Made by a program: the position numbers and the translations under genes
The notes under the pieces: generated by a model
Databases searched by the model: none
What the model was told of the DNA's origin: nothing
Seen by the model: only the letters and a program-made list of their open reading frames with translations
NCBI RefSeq assembly: GCF_004123905.1
Contig: NZ_MZXW01000005.1
Coordinates: 62,001 to 126,000, forward strand
Direction of reading: 5' to 3'
DNA: 64,000 nt
From: Bradyrhizobium betae
GTDB lineage: Bacteria > Pseudomonadota > Alphaproteobacteria > Rhizobiales > Xanthobacteraceae
Shown: piece after piece, positions 19,242 through 29,255 of the stretch
Layout: each line of letters begins with the position of its first letter
Position numbering within the stretch: the first letter of the stretch is position 1

Positions 19242-19453
19242 CCTCTCCCCGCCCTTTGCGGGGAGAGGTCGGATCGCGCAGCGATCCGGGTGAGGGGCAG
19301 GGCACACTGTTGCCCAAAGAAGTAGTCCATCCGACGCGCATAACATCAGTGCGCGCGGCACGCGCTTCGCCTACAATTCAAACCGAATTCGCGGAAGCAG
19401 CCCCTCACCCCACCCTCTCCCCGTAAGAACGGGGCGAGGGAGCGAGAGGGCGG
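19239..19453. repeat. Compound palindromic element, right copy flanking the DUF559 gene
   Basis: Same order and orientation as the copy at 18637-18853: TTAACCTCTCCCCGCCCTTT at the left, the CGAATTCGCGGAAGCAGCCC stretch in the middle, and CCGTAAGAACGGGGCGAGG at the right. The centre differs, showing that the ends are under selection or gene conversion. Confidence 0.75.
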
Positions 19454-19482
19454 TGCTTCCCTTACTTGTGGAGACCATACCC

Positions 19483-19806
19483 ATGTACATCGCCATGAAC
19501 CGCTTCCGCGTCGCCAAGGGCTCTGAGGCCGCCTTCGAGCAGGTCTGGCTTTCGCGGGACACGCATCTGGACAAGGTGCCGGGCTTCGTCGAATTCCATC
19601 TGCTGCGCGGGCCGGAAGCCGAGGACCACACGCTTTACGCATCGCATACGATCTGGGCCAATCACGCAGCATTCGAGGCGTGGACCAAATCGGAGGCGTT
19701 TCGTGCTGCTCATGCCCGCGCCGGGGACACCAAGCCGACTTATCTCGGCCATCCCCAGTTCGAAGGTTTTGAGGTGATGCAGACGGTCGGACGCGGCGCC
19801 AAATAG
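19483..19806 (+). CDS. IsdG/HmuQ-like haem-degrading monooxygenase
   Basis: A 107-residue antibiotic-biosynthesis-monooxygenase-fold protein. IsdG is also 107 residues, and its haem-site triad Asn-Trp-His appears here as N6, W67 and H77 (N at MNR, EAWTKS, FRAAHA). Rhizobial HmuQ/HmuD enzymes use the same fold, so cleavage of haem to release iron is the likely activity. No haem uptake genes are next to it, and I cannot exclude a generic ABM-domain protein. The start MYIAMNRFRV at 19483 follows GTGGAGACC. Confidence 0.72.
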   Translation: MYIAMNRFRVAKGSEAAFEQVWLSRDTHLDKVPGFVEFHLLRGPEAEDHTLYASHTIWANHAAFEAWTKSEAFRAAHARAGDTKPTYLGHPQFEGFEVMQTVGRGAK

Positions 19807-19822
19807 CGCCGCGCCGTAAAGA

Positions 19823-20764
19823 TCAGCCCAGCGTGATCTTGTCGATCTCAGCCATCTCCTCGGCGCTGAGCTTCCACGCGATCGCTTTGACGTTCTGCTC
19901 GATCTGCTCGGCACGGGTGGCCCCCGCAATGACGCTCGAGACCTGCGGGCGCGCGGCGAGCCAGGAGAAGGCGAGCTCGAGCATGCTATGGCCGCGCGCC
20001 TTCGCGAAGGCCTGGAGCTTCTCGACGATGTCCTCGTTGCGTGGCGTGACGTAGCGGTCGCGCAGTCGCGCAGTTTGGCCGAAGCGCGTGTCGCCGGGCG
20101 CGGCCTCGCCCTTTTTATATTTGCCGGTCAGAAGTCCGCTGGCGAGCGGGAAGAACGGCAACAGGCCGAGCTTGTATTCTGCAGCTGCCGGCAACAGGTC
20201 CTTCTCGATGTCGCGCACGACGAGGGAATATTCGTCCTGGCAGGAGACGAAGCGGCTGACATTCATCGCGCGTGCGACGTACTCCGCTTCCGCAATCCGC
20301 CACGCCGGAAAGTTCGAATTGCCGATGTAGCGGACCTTGCCCTGGCGGACGAGATCGTCGAGCGCGCGCAGGCTCTCCTCGATCGGCGTCAGCGGGTCAT
20401 AGTCGTGCTGCTGGTAGAGATCGATGTAATCGGTCTTCAGCCGCTTCAGGCTCGCGTCCACGGCGGCCATGATGTAGCGGCGCGAGGCGCCCTGCTTGGT
20501 GCCGTCCTCCGCCATCGGCTTGGAGTATTTCGTCGCCAGCACGATGTCCTTGCGGCGATCGCCGAGCACCGCGCCGAGCACGTTTTCCGAGCCGCCCATG
20601 TTCGAATAGATGTCGGCGGTGTCGAACAGCGTGATGCCGAGATCGAGCGCGCGATGGATCACCTTGCGCGAGGCCTCGAGGTCGATGCGCTGGCCGAAAT
20701 TGTTGCAGCCGAGCCCGACTGCAGACACGCGCAGGCCGGAGGCGCCGAGATTACGAATTTCCAT
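19823..20764 (-). CDS. Aldo/keto reductase
   Basis: A 313-residue (alpha/beta)8-barrel oxidoreductase using NAD(P)H. The catalytic tetrad is intact: D48 and Y53 in FDTADIYSN, K79 in LATKYSK and H120 in YQQHDYD. The NADP-binding region near the C-terminus (SSVIAGATRAEQIEQN) matches the family. It starts MEIRNLGASGLRVS at 20764. It is closely spaced and converging with the haem monooxygenase. Substrate unknown. Confidence 0.9.
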   Translation of the reverse strand: MEIRNLGASGLRVSAVGLGCNNFGQRIDLEASRKVIHRALDLGITLFDTADIYSNMGGSENVLGAVLGDRRKDIVLATKYSKPMAEDGTKQGASRRYIMAAVDASLKRLKTDYIDLYQQHDYDPLTPIEESLRALDDLVRQGKVRYIGNSNFPAWRIAEAEYVARAMNVSRFVSCQDEYSLVVRDIEKDLLPAAAEYKLGLLPFFPLASGLLTGKYKKGEAAPGDTRFGQTARLRDRYVTPRNEDIVEKLQAFAKARGHSMLELAFSWLAARPQVSSVIAGATRAEQIEQNVKAIAWKLSAEEMAEIDKITLG

Positions 20765-21024
20765 GGGAGGTCCTGTCAGGAGAAAGCAGCGGCCTATTGT
20801 GACCGCGGTGCAACGCTGCGGCAATACGCCAGCCGCGTTGCTGCCATGCTGCGATAGACGCCGGACAAAAAAATGCGGCCCCTGTCAGACGCGGCGACTG
20901 ACGGGGACCGCTTGGGGCGCTTGATCGGTGACGGGGGGCCTGATCAGACGCAACTGCAACTTAATCCCGGTGTGTTACGCGCCGGTGACAGGCAGAGTTA
21001 TCCACAGGTCCCGAGGCCGCCGGA

Positions 21025-21480
21025 TCAGAAGATCTTGCGATAGACGATGAAGCCGGATCGCTCGGCCACCTTGTCGTAGAGGCTCTGCGCGGTGACGTTG
21101 GTCTCGTGCGTCTGCCAGTAGACCCGCGGCGATCCTGCGAGCTTCGCCCGCTCATATACACCATGGATCAGCGCCGAGCCGACACCCTTGCCGCGTGCGG
21201 CCTCAGTCGTGAACAGATCCTGCAAATAGCAGGACGGCTCGATCGCGGTGGTGCTGCGATGGAACAGATAGTTCGTCATGCCGAGCAGCTTGCCGTCGCT
21301 CTCGGCGACCAGTCCGTGCACCGGCTCATAGGCATCGAAGAAGCGCTGCCACGTCACCTTAGTGATTTCGGGTGCGAGCGCGGTCGGGCCGGAGCGGCCG
21401 TAGAAGGCGTTATAGCCGTCCCACAGCGGCAGCCATTGATCGTAATCCTGCCGTGCGACGGAGCGAATGATGAGCGACAT
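21025..21480 (-). CDS. GNAT-family acetyltransferase
   Basis: A 151-residue N-acetyltransferase. The acetyl-CoA binding motif is RGKGVGSALIHGVY (Q/RxxGxG/A), preceded by the central strand LQDLFTTEAA, and the C-terminal half carries TNVTAQSLYDKVAERSGF. It starts MSLIIRSVARQDYDQW. It transfers an acetyl group to an unknown small molecule or protein amine. It stands alone on the minus strand. Confidence 0.85.
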   Translation of the reverse strand: MSLIIRSVARQDYDQWLPLWDGYNAFYGRSGPTALAPEITKVTWQRFFDAYEPVHGLVAESDGKLLGMTNYLFHRSTTAIEPSCYLQDLFTTEAARGKGVGSALIHGVYERAKLAGSPRVYWQTHETNVTAQSLYDKVAERSGFIVYRKIF

Positions 21481-21545
21481 GTGAGGATCCCGCGATCGAT
21501 GCAGCGCCCTTCATACGTGATGATGGGCGTGCTGATCAATCGCGC

Positions 21546-22355
21546 CTACTCCGCAACGCGCAAATACCGGATCAGCTTGCGGCCCGTGGGATCGCGCAGC
21601 GAGCGGTAGTAGTCGGCGCGCGTGGGCGCGTCGGTGTGGCGCACGAGGTCGGTGACCGGCGTATAGCTCAGCATGCGGCCGCCGTCGGGCAGCACGGCGC
21701 AGACGAAGCGCAGCACCTCGCCACTGCGCAAGGCGATGTTGATCGGCGTGGCATCGCCGATCCGCACCATCTCCATGCGCTGCGCGATGAAGGTGGCGAG
21801 CTCGTCCTCCGGCAGCTCGAACGCGCCGGTGTCACGGCCATGATACATCAGCGCGACGAAGGGCGGCTTGCCGTCGGCGATCTCGTCCGGCAGCGCAAAA
21901 TAGTCGCGGAAGGCGCGGTTGATGAATTCGGCGCGCGTCTCGGCATCGAGCAGCACGATGCCGATGTCGACCTGGTCGAGCGCAGCCGACAGCCGCGCGG
22001 CGGTGGCGTGGCTTTGGCGCTCGGCGGCAAACGTGCCGAGCAGCCGCTCGCGCATCAGGCCGGTGATCGCTGCTGTGCCGGCCGCTGTTGCAGCCAGCAG
22101 GCCGAGCCGCACCAGGTCTGCAGGCGCAAAAGCAACACCGCGGTGGTTGAGAAAGAACAGTGCCGCGCAGATCACCGCGAGGCCCGCGCTGATCATGGCG
22201 GAGCCCAAACCCGACAGTGCGCCGGCAAGCGCCACGATGCAGACGAACAGTGGTGCAGGCGAGGGGACGGGGACAAAGCGATCAAGCAGGATCGCCAGCA
22301 GCGTGATCGCTACCGTTAGCACCGGACCGGAGATCGCACGCCATCCGAACCGCAT
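21546..22355 (-). CDS. Membrane-anchored PAS-domain sensor protein
   Basis: A 269-residue protein with four hydrophobic segments in residues about 8-95 (a MASE/DUF4118-like membrane region) followed by a single PAS-type domain (about residues 115-230: LDQVDIGIVLLDAETRAEFI, GRDTGAFELPEDE, LRSGEVLRFVCAVLPDG). No kinase, cyclase or HTH domain follows, so it may only pass signals by protein contact. It starts MRFGWRAISG at 22355. The stimulus is unknown. Confidence 0.7.
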   Translation of the reverse strand: MRFGWRAISGPVLTVAITLLAILLDRFVPVPSPAPLFVCIVALAGALSGLGSAMISAGLAVICAALFFLNHRGVAFAPADLVRLGLLAATAAGTAAITGLMRERLLGTFAAERQSHATAARLSAALDQVDIGIVLLDAETRAEFINRAFRDYFALPDEIADGKPPFVALMYHGRDTGAFELPEDELATFIAQRMEMVRIGDATPINIALRSGEVLRFVCAVLPDGGRMLSYTPVTDLVRHTDAPTRADYYRSLRDPTGRKLIRYLRVAE

Positions 22356-22484
22356 GGGCCTGTCTCGTTCCTCCCTGAACGAGGAAAGGCCGCAACACTG
22401 ACTGATCGTTGCTCTGTTGCAGTGCGAATTCGCGCAGGACGCTTAAGGCGCGCTTGGCGCGCCGCGCAAAGCTTTCAGATGATT

Positions 22485-22643
22485 TTAGACCAAATGCACG
22501 TGCCTGAGGCGTTGCTGCGATGCGGGCGCATTCAGCGTCGAGGTCCCCGAGCTCTTCCGCATGCCGGTGAAAATCAGCAGCGATGCCGCGACCAGGATGG
22601 CCGCAGTCAGGGTGATTGCCACGATGACCACAGGTGATTTCAT
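22485..22643 (-). CDS. Small membrane protein
   Basis: A 52-residue protein beginning MKSPVVIVAITLTAAIL, with one N-terminal transmembrane helix (residues 4-28) and a polar tail. It is followed leftward by a gap, and the neighbouring short membrane gene at 22717-22893 runs in the same direction. Function unknown. Confidence 0.45.
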   Translation of the reverse strand: MKSPVVIVAITLTAAILVAASLLIFTGMRKSSGTSTLNAPASQQRLRHVHLV

Positions 22644-22716
22644 CGACGTCCCATCGCGATGCCGGTTGGCGCGGGCCACGCGGCGCCTTGAAGGCTGGTC
22701 GAGGATGAGACGGGGA

Positions 22717-22893
22717 TCAGACCGGCAGGCCCATCGCCATGGTCGCCTTGGTCGACAGCACCGTGAGGGTGACGATCAGACACAGCGACAGCGCGGCGAC
22801 GGCGAGCGAGGCCGCCACCGCGTGGGTCAACCGGGAAGATGCGACGGTATCGGGACGGCTTTGAAAGCCTGCCGTGCCGGACGCCCGAATCAT
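22717..22893 (-). CDS. Small membrane protein
   Basis: A 58-residue frame beginning MIRASGTAGFQSRPDTVA. A soluble N-terminal stretch is followed by one helix (AVAASLAVAALSLCLIVTLT, residues 25-44). The TGA stop is at 22717-22719. It lies 73 bases upstream of the next short membrane gene on the same strand. No homology is recognised. Confidence 0.45.
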   Translation of the reverse strand: MIRASGTAGFQSRPDTVASSRLTHAVAASLAVAALSLCLIVTLTVLSTKATMAMGLPV

Positions 22894-23047
22894 GGTCTAA
22901 ATCCTTCAACGTGCGAGCGAATCACCCGCGACGCCGAACAACTTCGCTGTTGCAACCGGCAATATTGCGGCGGCTCCAGCAATGAAAATGGCGGGATTAC
23001 GGCAAAGGTTAACGATATGCCCGTTATTTCTTAACGCCGGCCCGCTT

Positions 23048-23698
23048 TCAGGCGCCAGCTGCAATGCTGGCGGGGTCGTCGACGTCCGCCGGCCGCCAGT
23101 CCATCGCCACGAAGCCGGGGGCCGCTTCCACGCGCTTCAACCAGTCCCGGATCGCCGGGAAGGCCTGGAGGTCGAAGTCGCAGCGGTCGGCGAGATGGGT
23201 GTAGCCGTACAGCGCGATGTCGGCGACCGTGAGCTGGCGGGCGGCGAAATAGGAATTGGTCTTGAGGTGGTTCTCCATCACCTGGAGCGCGCCATAGCCG
23301 CGTTCCATCCAGTCCTCCAGCGCGTGGGTCTGCAGATCGCGGCCGCCCTTCACCAGCGACAGCCAGAAATAGGCGGCGCCGATGTTCGGCTCGAGCGCGT
23401 GCTGCTCGAAGAACATCCATTGCAGCGCCTCGGCGCGGTCGATGCGGTTCTCCGGCGCGAGCGGCGTGCCGACCGCGACGTACCAGAGGATGGCGTTGGA
23501 CTCGGCAAGATAACGATCGGCGCCGACCTCGAGCAGCGGCACTTGTCCGGACGGGTTCTTGGACAGGAAGTCCGGCGTCTTGCTCTCGCCGCGCAGAATG
23601 TCCACCTCGACGGCTTCGTAAGGCAAGTTCAACAGCGCCAGCGCAAGGCGGACCTTGTAGCTGTTGCCCGAGCGTTGCATCGAATAGAGCTTGTACAT
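23048..23698 (-). CDS. Glutathione S-transferase family protein
   Basis: A 216-residue GST beginning MYKLYSMQRSGNSYKVRLAL. The thioredoxin domain carries the N-terminal S/G site (RSGNSYKV) and the SQVP-like loop (NPSGQVPLLE with ESNAILWYV); the helical domain has the conserved TVADIALYGYTH. It is more similar to the gene at 40252 than to the one at 14683 and probably has a detoxification or stress role. ATG 23698 is chosen because the longer frame upstream has an improbable Ala/Arg-rich leader. Confidence 0.88.
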   Translation of the reverse strand: MYKLYSMQRSGNSYKVRLALALLNLPYEAVEVDILRGESKTPDFLSKNPSGQVPLLEVGADRYLAESNAILWYVAVGTPLAPENRIDRAEALQWMFFEQHALEPNIGAAYFWLSLVKGGRDLQTHALEDWMERGYGALQVMENHLKTNSYFAARQLTVADIALYGYTHLADRCDFDLQAFPAIRDWLKRVEAAPGFVAMDWRPADVDDPASIAAGA

Positions 23699-25554
<1,856 letters not shown>

Positions 25555-25578
25555 GTCTGTCGCGACAGTGCAAATTGG

Positions 25579-25606
25579 AAAGGCCCGCTTCGCGCGGGCC
25601 TTTTTA
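25579..25606 (+). terminator. Rho-independent terminator after the aspartate aminotransferase gene
   Basis: A GC-rich stem AAGGCCCGC with GCGGGCCTT around a short loop (TTCGC) is followed by TTTTTATT, 35 bases past the stop. Confidence 0.75.
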
Positions 25607-25710
25607 TTGCTGGTGCAATCTGGCACGCCCAGGAATGTTGTGGCATAGACCATCGCGCGGCGTGTGCCGCGCCCTCTCTGCTCGCATCACATTCATCGCC
25701 GGAGACATTC

Positions 25711-26193
25711 ATGCGCCGTTCGTTCATCCTCGCCGGGCTCACTGCCGCCAGCCTCGTTGCCTCCGTCGCAAATAGCGGCGCTCAGCAGCAGCGGATGGTG
25801 CGGGTCGGCGTGCTCGAATGCCGTGGCGGCGCCAGCGTCGGCTTCATCGTGGGCTCCGTGACCAATCTCGGCTGCGTGTTGCGTGCCGACGGTGTGCCGG
25901 AAGATCGCTACGTCGCGACGATCCGTAAAGTGGGCCTCGACATCGGCATCACCCAGGAAACCACGCTGGCCTGGGGCGTGTTTGCGCCGGTCGACCGGCT
26001 CGGCCCCGGCGATCTCTCCGGCAATTACGCGGGCGCGCAGGGCAGCGCCTCGGTCGGCGTCGGTGTCGGCGGCAACGCGCTGATCGGCGGCTCCAACAAT
26101 TCGATCGCGCTCCAGCCGCTCAGCGTGCAGGGCCAGGTCGGCCTCAACGTCGCGGCCGGCCTCGAAAGCCTGGAACTTCGGCCCGGTCGCTAA
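25711..26193 (+). CDS. DUF992 family exported protein
   Basis: A 160-residue protein with a signal peptide (MRRSFILAGLTAASLVASVA, cleavage near SGA-Q) and the DUF992 pattern (VGVLECRGGASVGFIVGSVT, LGCVLRADG, YVATIRKVGLDIGI, NALIGGSNNSIALQPLSVQG). It is probably periplasmic. DUF992 proteins have no assigned function. It starts with ATG 25711. Confidence 0.85.
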   Translation: MRRSFILAGLTAASLVASVANSGAQQQRMVRVGVLECRGGASVGFIVGSVTNLGCVLRADGVPEDRYVATIRKVGLDIGITQETTLAWGVFAPVDRLGPGDLSGNYAGAQGSASVGVGVGGNALIGGSNNSIALQPLSVQGQVGLNVAAGLESLELRPGR

Positions 26194-26226
26194 GATCCGG
26201 CCGTTAACGATTTGAAATTGCGTGGG

Positions 26227-26250
26227 ACGCGCCGTTTCATCGGCGCGTTT
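26227..26250 (+). terminator. Hairpin after the DUF992 gene, weak terminator
   Basis: ACGCGCCG and CGGCGCGT can pair around TTTCAT, but only TTT follows before CCGCG, so termination is uncertain. Confidence 0.35.
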
Positions 26251-26363
26251 CCGCGACGACGCACCGCAGCGACGTTTGACGCTTGCCAAATCTCGGGGAC
26301 GGGCAGAGCATCTGTGCTTGCCGACCCAATCATGGGCCGAGCTCCACACCAAGGAGGCGGCGA

Positions 26364-28412
26364 ATGGGACAAGACGTCAGAAGTCCCCGAGGTCCACGGT
26401 GCATTGCGCTGGTGGGCCCTTTCCAAAGCGGTAAAACCACACTTCTCGAAGCAATACTGGCGCGAACGGGCGCAATCCCGCGCGCCGGCAGCGTCGACGC
26501 CGGAACTTCCGTCGGCGACGCCAGTGCCGAGGCCCGTCATCACAAGATGACCGTTGGGCTGACTGCCGCCACCACGAGTTTCATGGGCGACAGCTACACC
26601 TTCCTGGATTGTCCCGGTTCCGTCGAGTTCGCCCACGATATGCGCGCCGTGCTGCCCGCGGTCGACGCCGCGATCGTGGTCTGCGAGGCCGACGAGAAGA
26701 AGCTGCCGCAGCTTCAGATCATCCTGCGCGAGCTGGAGGAACTGAAGATCCCGCGTTTCCTTTTCCTCAACAAGATCGACCGCGCCAACAAGCGCATCCG
26801 CGAGTCGCTCGCGATGCTCCAGCCCGCCTCGCGCGTGCCGCTGGTGCTGCGCCAGATCCCGATCTGGAAGGGCGAGCTGATCGAGGGCTTTGTCGATCTC
26901 GCGCTGGAACGTGCGTTCATCTATCGCGAGCACAAGGCCTCCGAAGTGGTCGCGCTCGAAGGCGGCGATCTTGATCGTGAGAAGGAGGCCCGCTTCTCGA
27001 TGCTGGAGAAGCTCGCCGATCACGACGACGCGCTGATGGAGCAGCTGCTCGAGGACATCCAGCCGCCGCGCGATGCCGTGTTTGATGATCTCGCGCGCGA
27101 ATTGCGCGAAGGTCTGATCTGTCCCGTGCTGCTTGGCGCCGCTGCGCGCGAAAATGGCGTGCTGCGTCTGATGAAAGCGCTGCGCCACGAGGCGCCCGGT
27201 GTCGCGGAAACCGCCAAACGTCTCGGTGTTCCCGAGACGAAGGATGCACTCGGCTTCGTCTTCAAGACGCTGCATTCGCAGCACGGTGGAAAGCTGTCGC
27301 TGACGCGGCTGCTCGCCGGCCATCTCGACGACGGTGCCACGCTGCAATCCTCCTCCGGCGGAGCCAGCCGCATCTCCGGCATCCTCGCCGTCAACGGCGC
27401 CTACGAGACCAAGCGTGCCTCGGCCGAAGCCGGCGATACAGTGGCACTCGCCAAGCTCGATCCCGTAAGGACCGGCGACACTGTTACGAACGGCAAGGCC
27501 CCGCCGGCTGCGCTCGCAGCCAGCGAGCCGACGCCGCCGGTGCTCGCGATCTCGGTCGCGGCCACCGACCGCAAGGACGACGTCAAGCTCGGCCAGGCAC
27601 TGATGCGGCTGCACGAGGAAGATCCTTCGCTCGTCATCGTGCAGAACCCCCAGACCCACGACACCGTGCTGTGGGGACAGGGCGAGATGCATCTGCGCGT
27701 CGCCAGCGAGCGCTTGCGCGATCGCTTCGGCATCAAGCTCGCCTCGCATCCGCCCGCGATCGGCTATCAGGAAACCATCCGCAAGCCGATCACCCAGCGC
27801 GGCCGCCACAAGAAGCAGTCCGGCGGCCACGGCCAGTTCGGTGACGTCGTGCTCGACATCAGGCCGATGCCGCGCGGCGACGGCTTCAAGTTCTCCGAGA
27901 AGGTGGTCGGCGGCGCGGTGCCGCGCAACTACATCGGCGCGGTGGAGGAAGGTGTCGTCGACGGATTGACGCGCGGTCCGCTCGGTTTCCCCGTCACCGA
28001 TGTGCAGGTGACGCTGACCGACGGCTCCTATCACAGCGTCGATTCCTCCGACCTCGCCTTCCGCACGGCGGCGCGGATCGGGCTCAACGAAGGCCTGCCG
28101 CAATGTCAGCCGGTGTTGCTGGAGCCGATCCACGTGGTCGAAATCGTCTGCCCGACCGATGCCACCGCCAAGATCAACGCGATCCTGTCGGCGCGGCGCG
28201 GCCAGATCCTCGGCTTCGACACCCGCGATGGCTGGAACGGCTGGGACTGCGTCCGCGCCATGATGCCGGAAGCCGAGATCGGCGAGCTGATCGTAGAGCT
28301 GCGCTCGGCCACGGCCGGTGCCGGCAGTTTTACGCGCCAGTTCGACCACATGGCCGAAGTCACGGGCCGCGCCGCCGACCAGATCATCGCCGCGCATCAA
28401 CACGCGGCGTGA
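26364..28412 (+). CDS. EF-G-like translational GTPase (FusA2 type)
   Basis: A 682-residue EF-G paralogue. The G1 loop is GPFQSGKTT (about residues 18-26), G3 is DCPGSVEF and G4 is NKID. The switch I signature RGITI of canonical EF-G is missing; the region reads HHKMTVGLTAATTSF, as in EF-G-like proteins of unclear role. Domains II to V follow, with GHGQFGDVVLDIRPM at the domain IV start and a C-terminal ubiquitous EF-G fold. ATG 26364 has AAGGAGG upstream. A ribosome-related role is likely, but not necessarily elongation; the true fusA must be elsewhere. Confidence 0.85.
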   Translation: MGQDVRSPRGPRCIALVGPFQSGKTTLLEAILARTGAIPRAGSVDAGTSVGDASAEARHHKMTVGLTAATTSFMGDSYTFLDCPGSVEFAHDMRAVLPAVDAAIVVCEADEKKLPQLQIILRELEELKIPRFLFLNKIDRANKRIRESLAMLQPASRVPLVLRQIPIWKGELIEGFVDLALERAFIYREHKASEVVALEGGDLDREKEARFSMLEKLADHDDALMEQLLEDIQPPRDAVFDDLARELREGLICPVLLGAAARENGVLRLMKALRHEAPGVAETAKRLGVPETKDALGFVFKTLHSQHGGKLSLTRLLAGHLDDGATLQSSSGGASRISGILAVNGAYETKRASAEAGDTVALAKLDPVRTGDTVTNGKAPPAALAASEPTPPVLAISVAATDRKDDVKLGQALMRLHEEDPSLVIVQNPQTHDTVLWGQGEMHLRVASERLRDRFGIKLASHPPAIGYQETIRKPITQRGRHKKQSGGHGQFGDVVLDIRPMPRGDGFKFSEKVVGGAVPRNYIGAVEEGVVDGLTRGPLGFPVTDVQVTLTDGSYHSVDSSDLAFRTAARIGLNEGLPQCQPVLLEPIHVVEIVCPTDATAKINAILSARRGQILGFDTRDGWNGWDCVRAMMPEAEIGELIVELRSATAGAGSFTRQFDHMAEVTGRAADQIIAAHQHAA

Positions 28413-28443
28413 TCGGATTTCGCGCGGTAAGGAAGGCGCAACT

Positions 28444-28498
28444 CTCTCACTCCCTCTCCCCGTTCTTACGGGGAGAGAGAGGGGTGAGGGGCTGCGTC
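28444..28498. repeat. Half copy of the 'cctctcccc' palindromic repeat
   Basis: CTCCCTCTCCCCGTTCTTAC and GGGGAGAGAGAGGGGTGAGG form one hairpin of the main family, inverted relative to the copies at 18637-18853 and 19239-19453. Confidence 0.6.
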
Positions 28499-28539
28499 AG
28501 CGGGCACAGCGCTTCGTTTCGGGCCGCGCCTCTTTCCAC

Positions 28540-28626
28540 GTCATTGCGAGCGCAGCGAAGCAATCCAGAATCTCTCCGCGGAGGCAGCCTGGATTGCTTC
28601 GTCGCAAGTGCTCCTCGCAATGACGG
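28540..28626. repeat. Dispersed repeat, 'cgtcattgcgagcg' family
   Basis: The outer ends CGTCATTGCGAG and CTCGCAATGACG are perfect inverted copies, and inner copies of GAAGCAATCCAG and CTGGATTGCTTC pair inside. This is a BIME-like unit seen across alphaproteobacteria. Confidence 0.7.
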
Positions 28627-28654
28627 AGTGTGGAGCCACGGCGCAACTCCATCA

Positions 28655-28786
28655 CCGTCACCCTGAGGCGGCCGCTTCTTCAGCGGCCCTCGAAGGGCGA
28701 CGGCCCGGCTGCATCTCGGCCGTACATCCTTCAAGGCTCTGCATGGGACGCGTTGCGTCCCATGCCTCGCACCTCAGGACGACGGA
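28655..28786. repeat. Dispersed repeat, 'cgtcaccctgaggcg' family
   Basis: CGTCACCCTGAGGCGGCCGC at the left corresponds to CGCACCTCAGGACGACGG at the right. The inside contains the hairpin GGGACGCGTTGCGTCCC. It directly follows the preceding repeat. Confidence 0.6.
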
Positions 28787-28846
28787 GCTAACAGCGTTGC
28801 AGCGGCCTAGGAGATGCTGGCCAAGAGCACTTGCATCTGCCTCCAG

Positions 28847-28865
28847 ATGATGTATTTTACATCAT
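28847..28865. promoter_or_regulatory. Perfect palindrome ATGATGTA TTT TACATCAT upstream of the XRE gene
   Basis: An 8-bp inverted repeat with a 3-base spacer, 49 bases before the regulator start. Adjoining AT-rich sequence (TTGTATACGC, CTTATAACC) could contain a promoter. Self-repression by the encoded XRE protein is a likely but untested reading. Confidence 0.45.
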
Positions 28866-28913
28866 TGTATACGCATCAGATATCACTTATAACCGCTGAT
28901 ACGTGAGGCTAAG

Positions 28914-29186
28914 GTGATCACGTCATTCCAGATGCGGGCAGCCCGTGCGTTGCTCGGCATCGATCAGAAAACCTTGGCCGAGCTCGCCGGCGTTTCGCTG
29001 CCGACCATCCAGCGGATGGAGGCGTCGACCGGCAATGTTCGTGGCGTGGTCGAGACCTTGATGAGAGTGGTCGATGCGTTCGAGCGGGCCGGCGTCGAGC
29101 TGATCGGCGAACAGGCGCGCAGCGAAGGCGGCGGACGCGGCGTTCGGCTGAAAGAGCCGGGGCCGCCACGCCGGGTGGGGGCGTGA
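28914..29186 (+). CDS. Small XRE-family helix-turn-helix regulator
   Basis: A 90-residue Cro/C1-type protein. The HTH (residues about 6-62) includes LLGIDQKTLAELAGVS then LPTIQRMEA. The last 30 residues are basic and glycine-rich. It starts with GTG 28914 after GAGG. It resembles orphan regulators and the antitoxin-like members of the family, but no toxin gene lies beside it. It probably binds the palindrome upstream. Confidence 0.78.
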   Translation: MITSFQMRAARALLGIDQKTLAELAGVSLPTIQRMEASTGNVRGVVETLMRVVDAFERAGVELIGEQARSEGGGRGVRLKEPGPPRRVGA

Positions 29187-29255
29187 TCCCGCGATGATCA
29201 TGCTCGAGAGCAGTTTGAACTAACGCACCGTCGCGCCGAAGCACGCGGCCGCACG

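Larger units (their letters stand above)
28413..28913. other. Gene-free 500-base block of stacked repeats
   Basis: The block holds three different dispersed repeats one after another (28444-28498, 28540-28626, 28655-28786) and then an AT-rich operator region (28847-28903). No convincing gene is present. Confidence 0.6.

Noticed and set aside
20998..21006. TTATCCACA, a perfect DnaA-box-like 9-mer
   Set aside because: A single box with no cluster, AT-rich unwinding region or dnaA/dnaN context does not make an origin.
26190..28403. Long minus-strand open frame opposite the EF-G-like gene
   Set aside because: The plus-strand gene has all its GTPase motifs, and the opposite frame has no family match and only arises from high GC.
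28501..28800. Short frames translated from the stacked repeats
   Set aside because: These recur wherever the repeats occur and reflect repeat sequence, not proteins.
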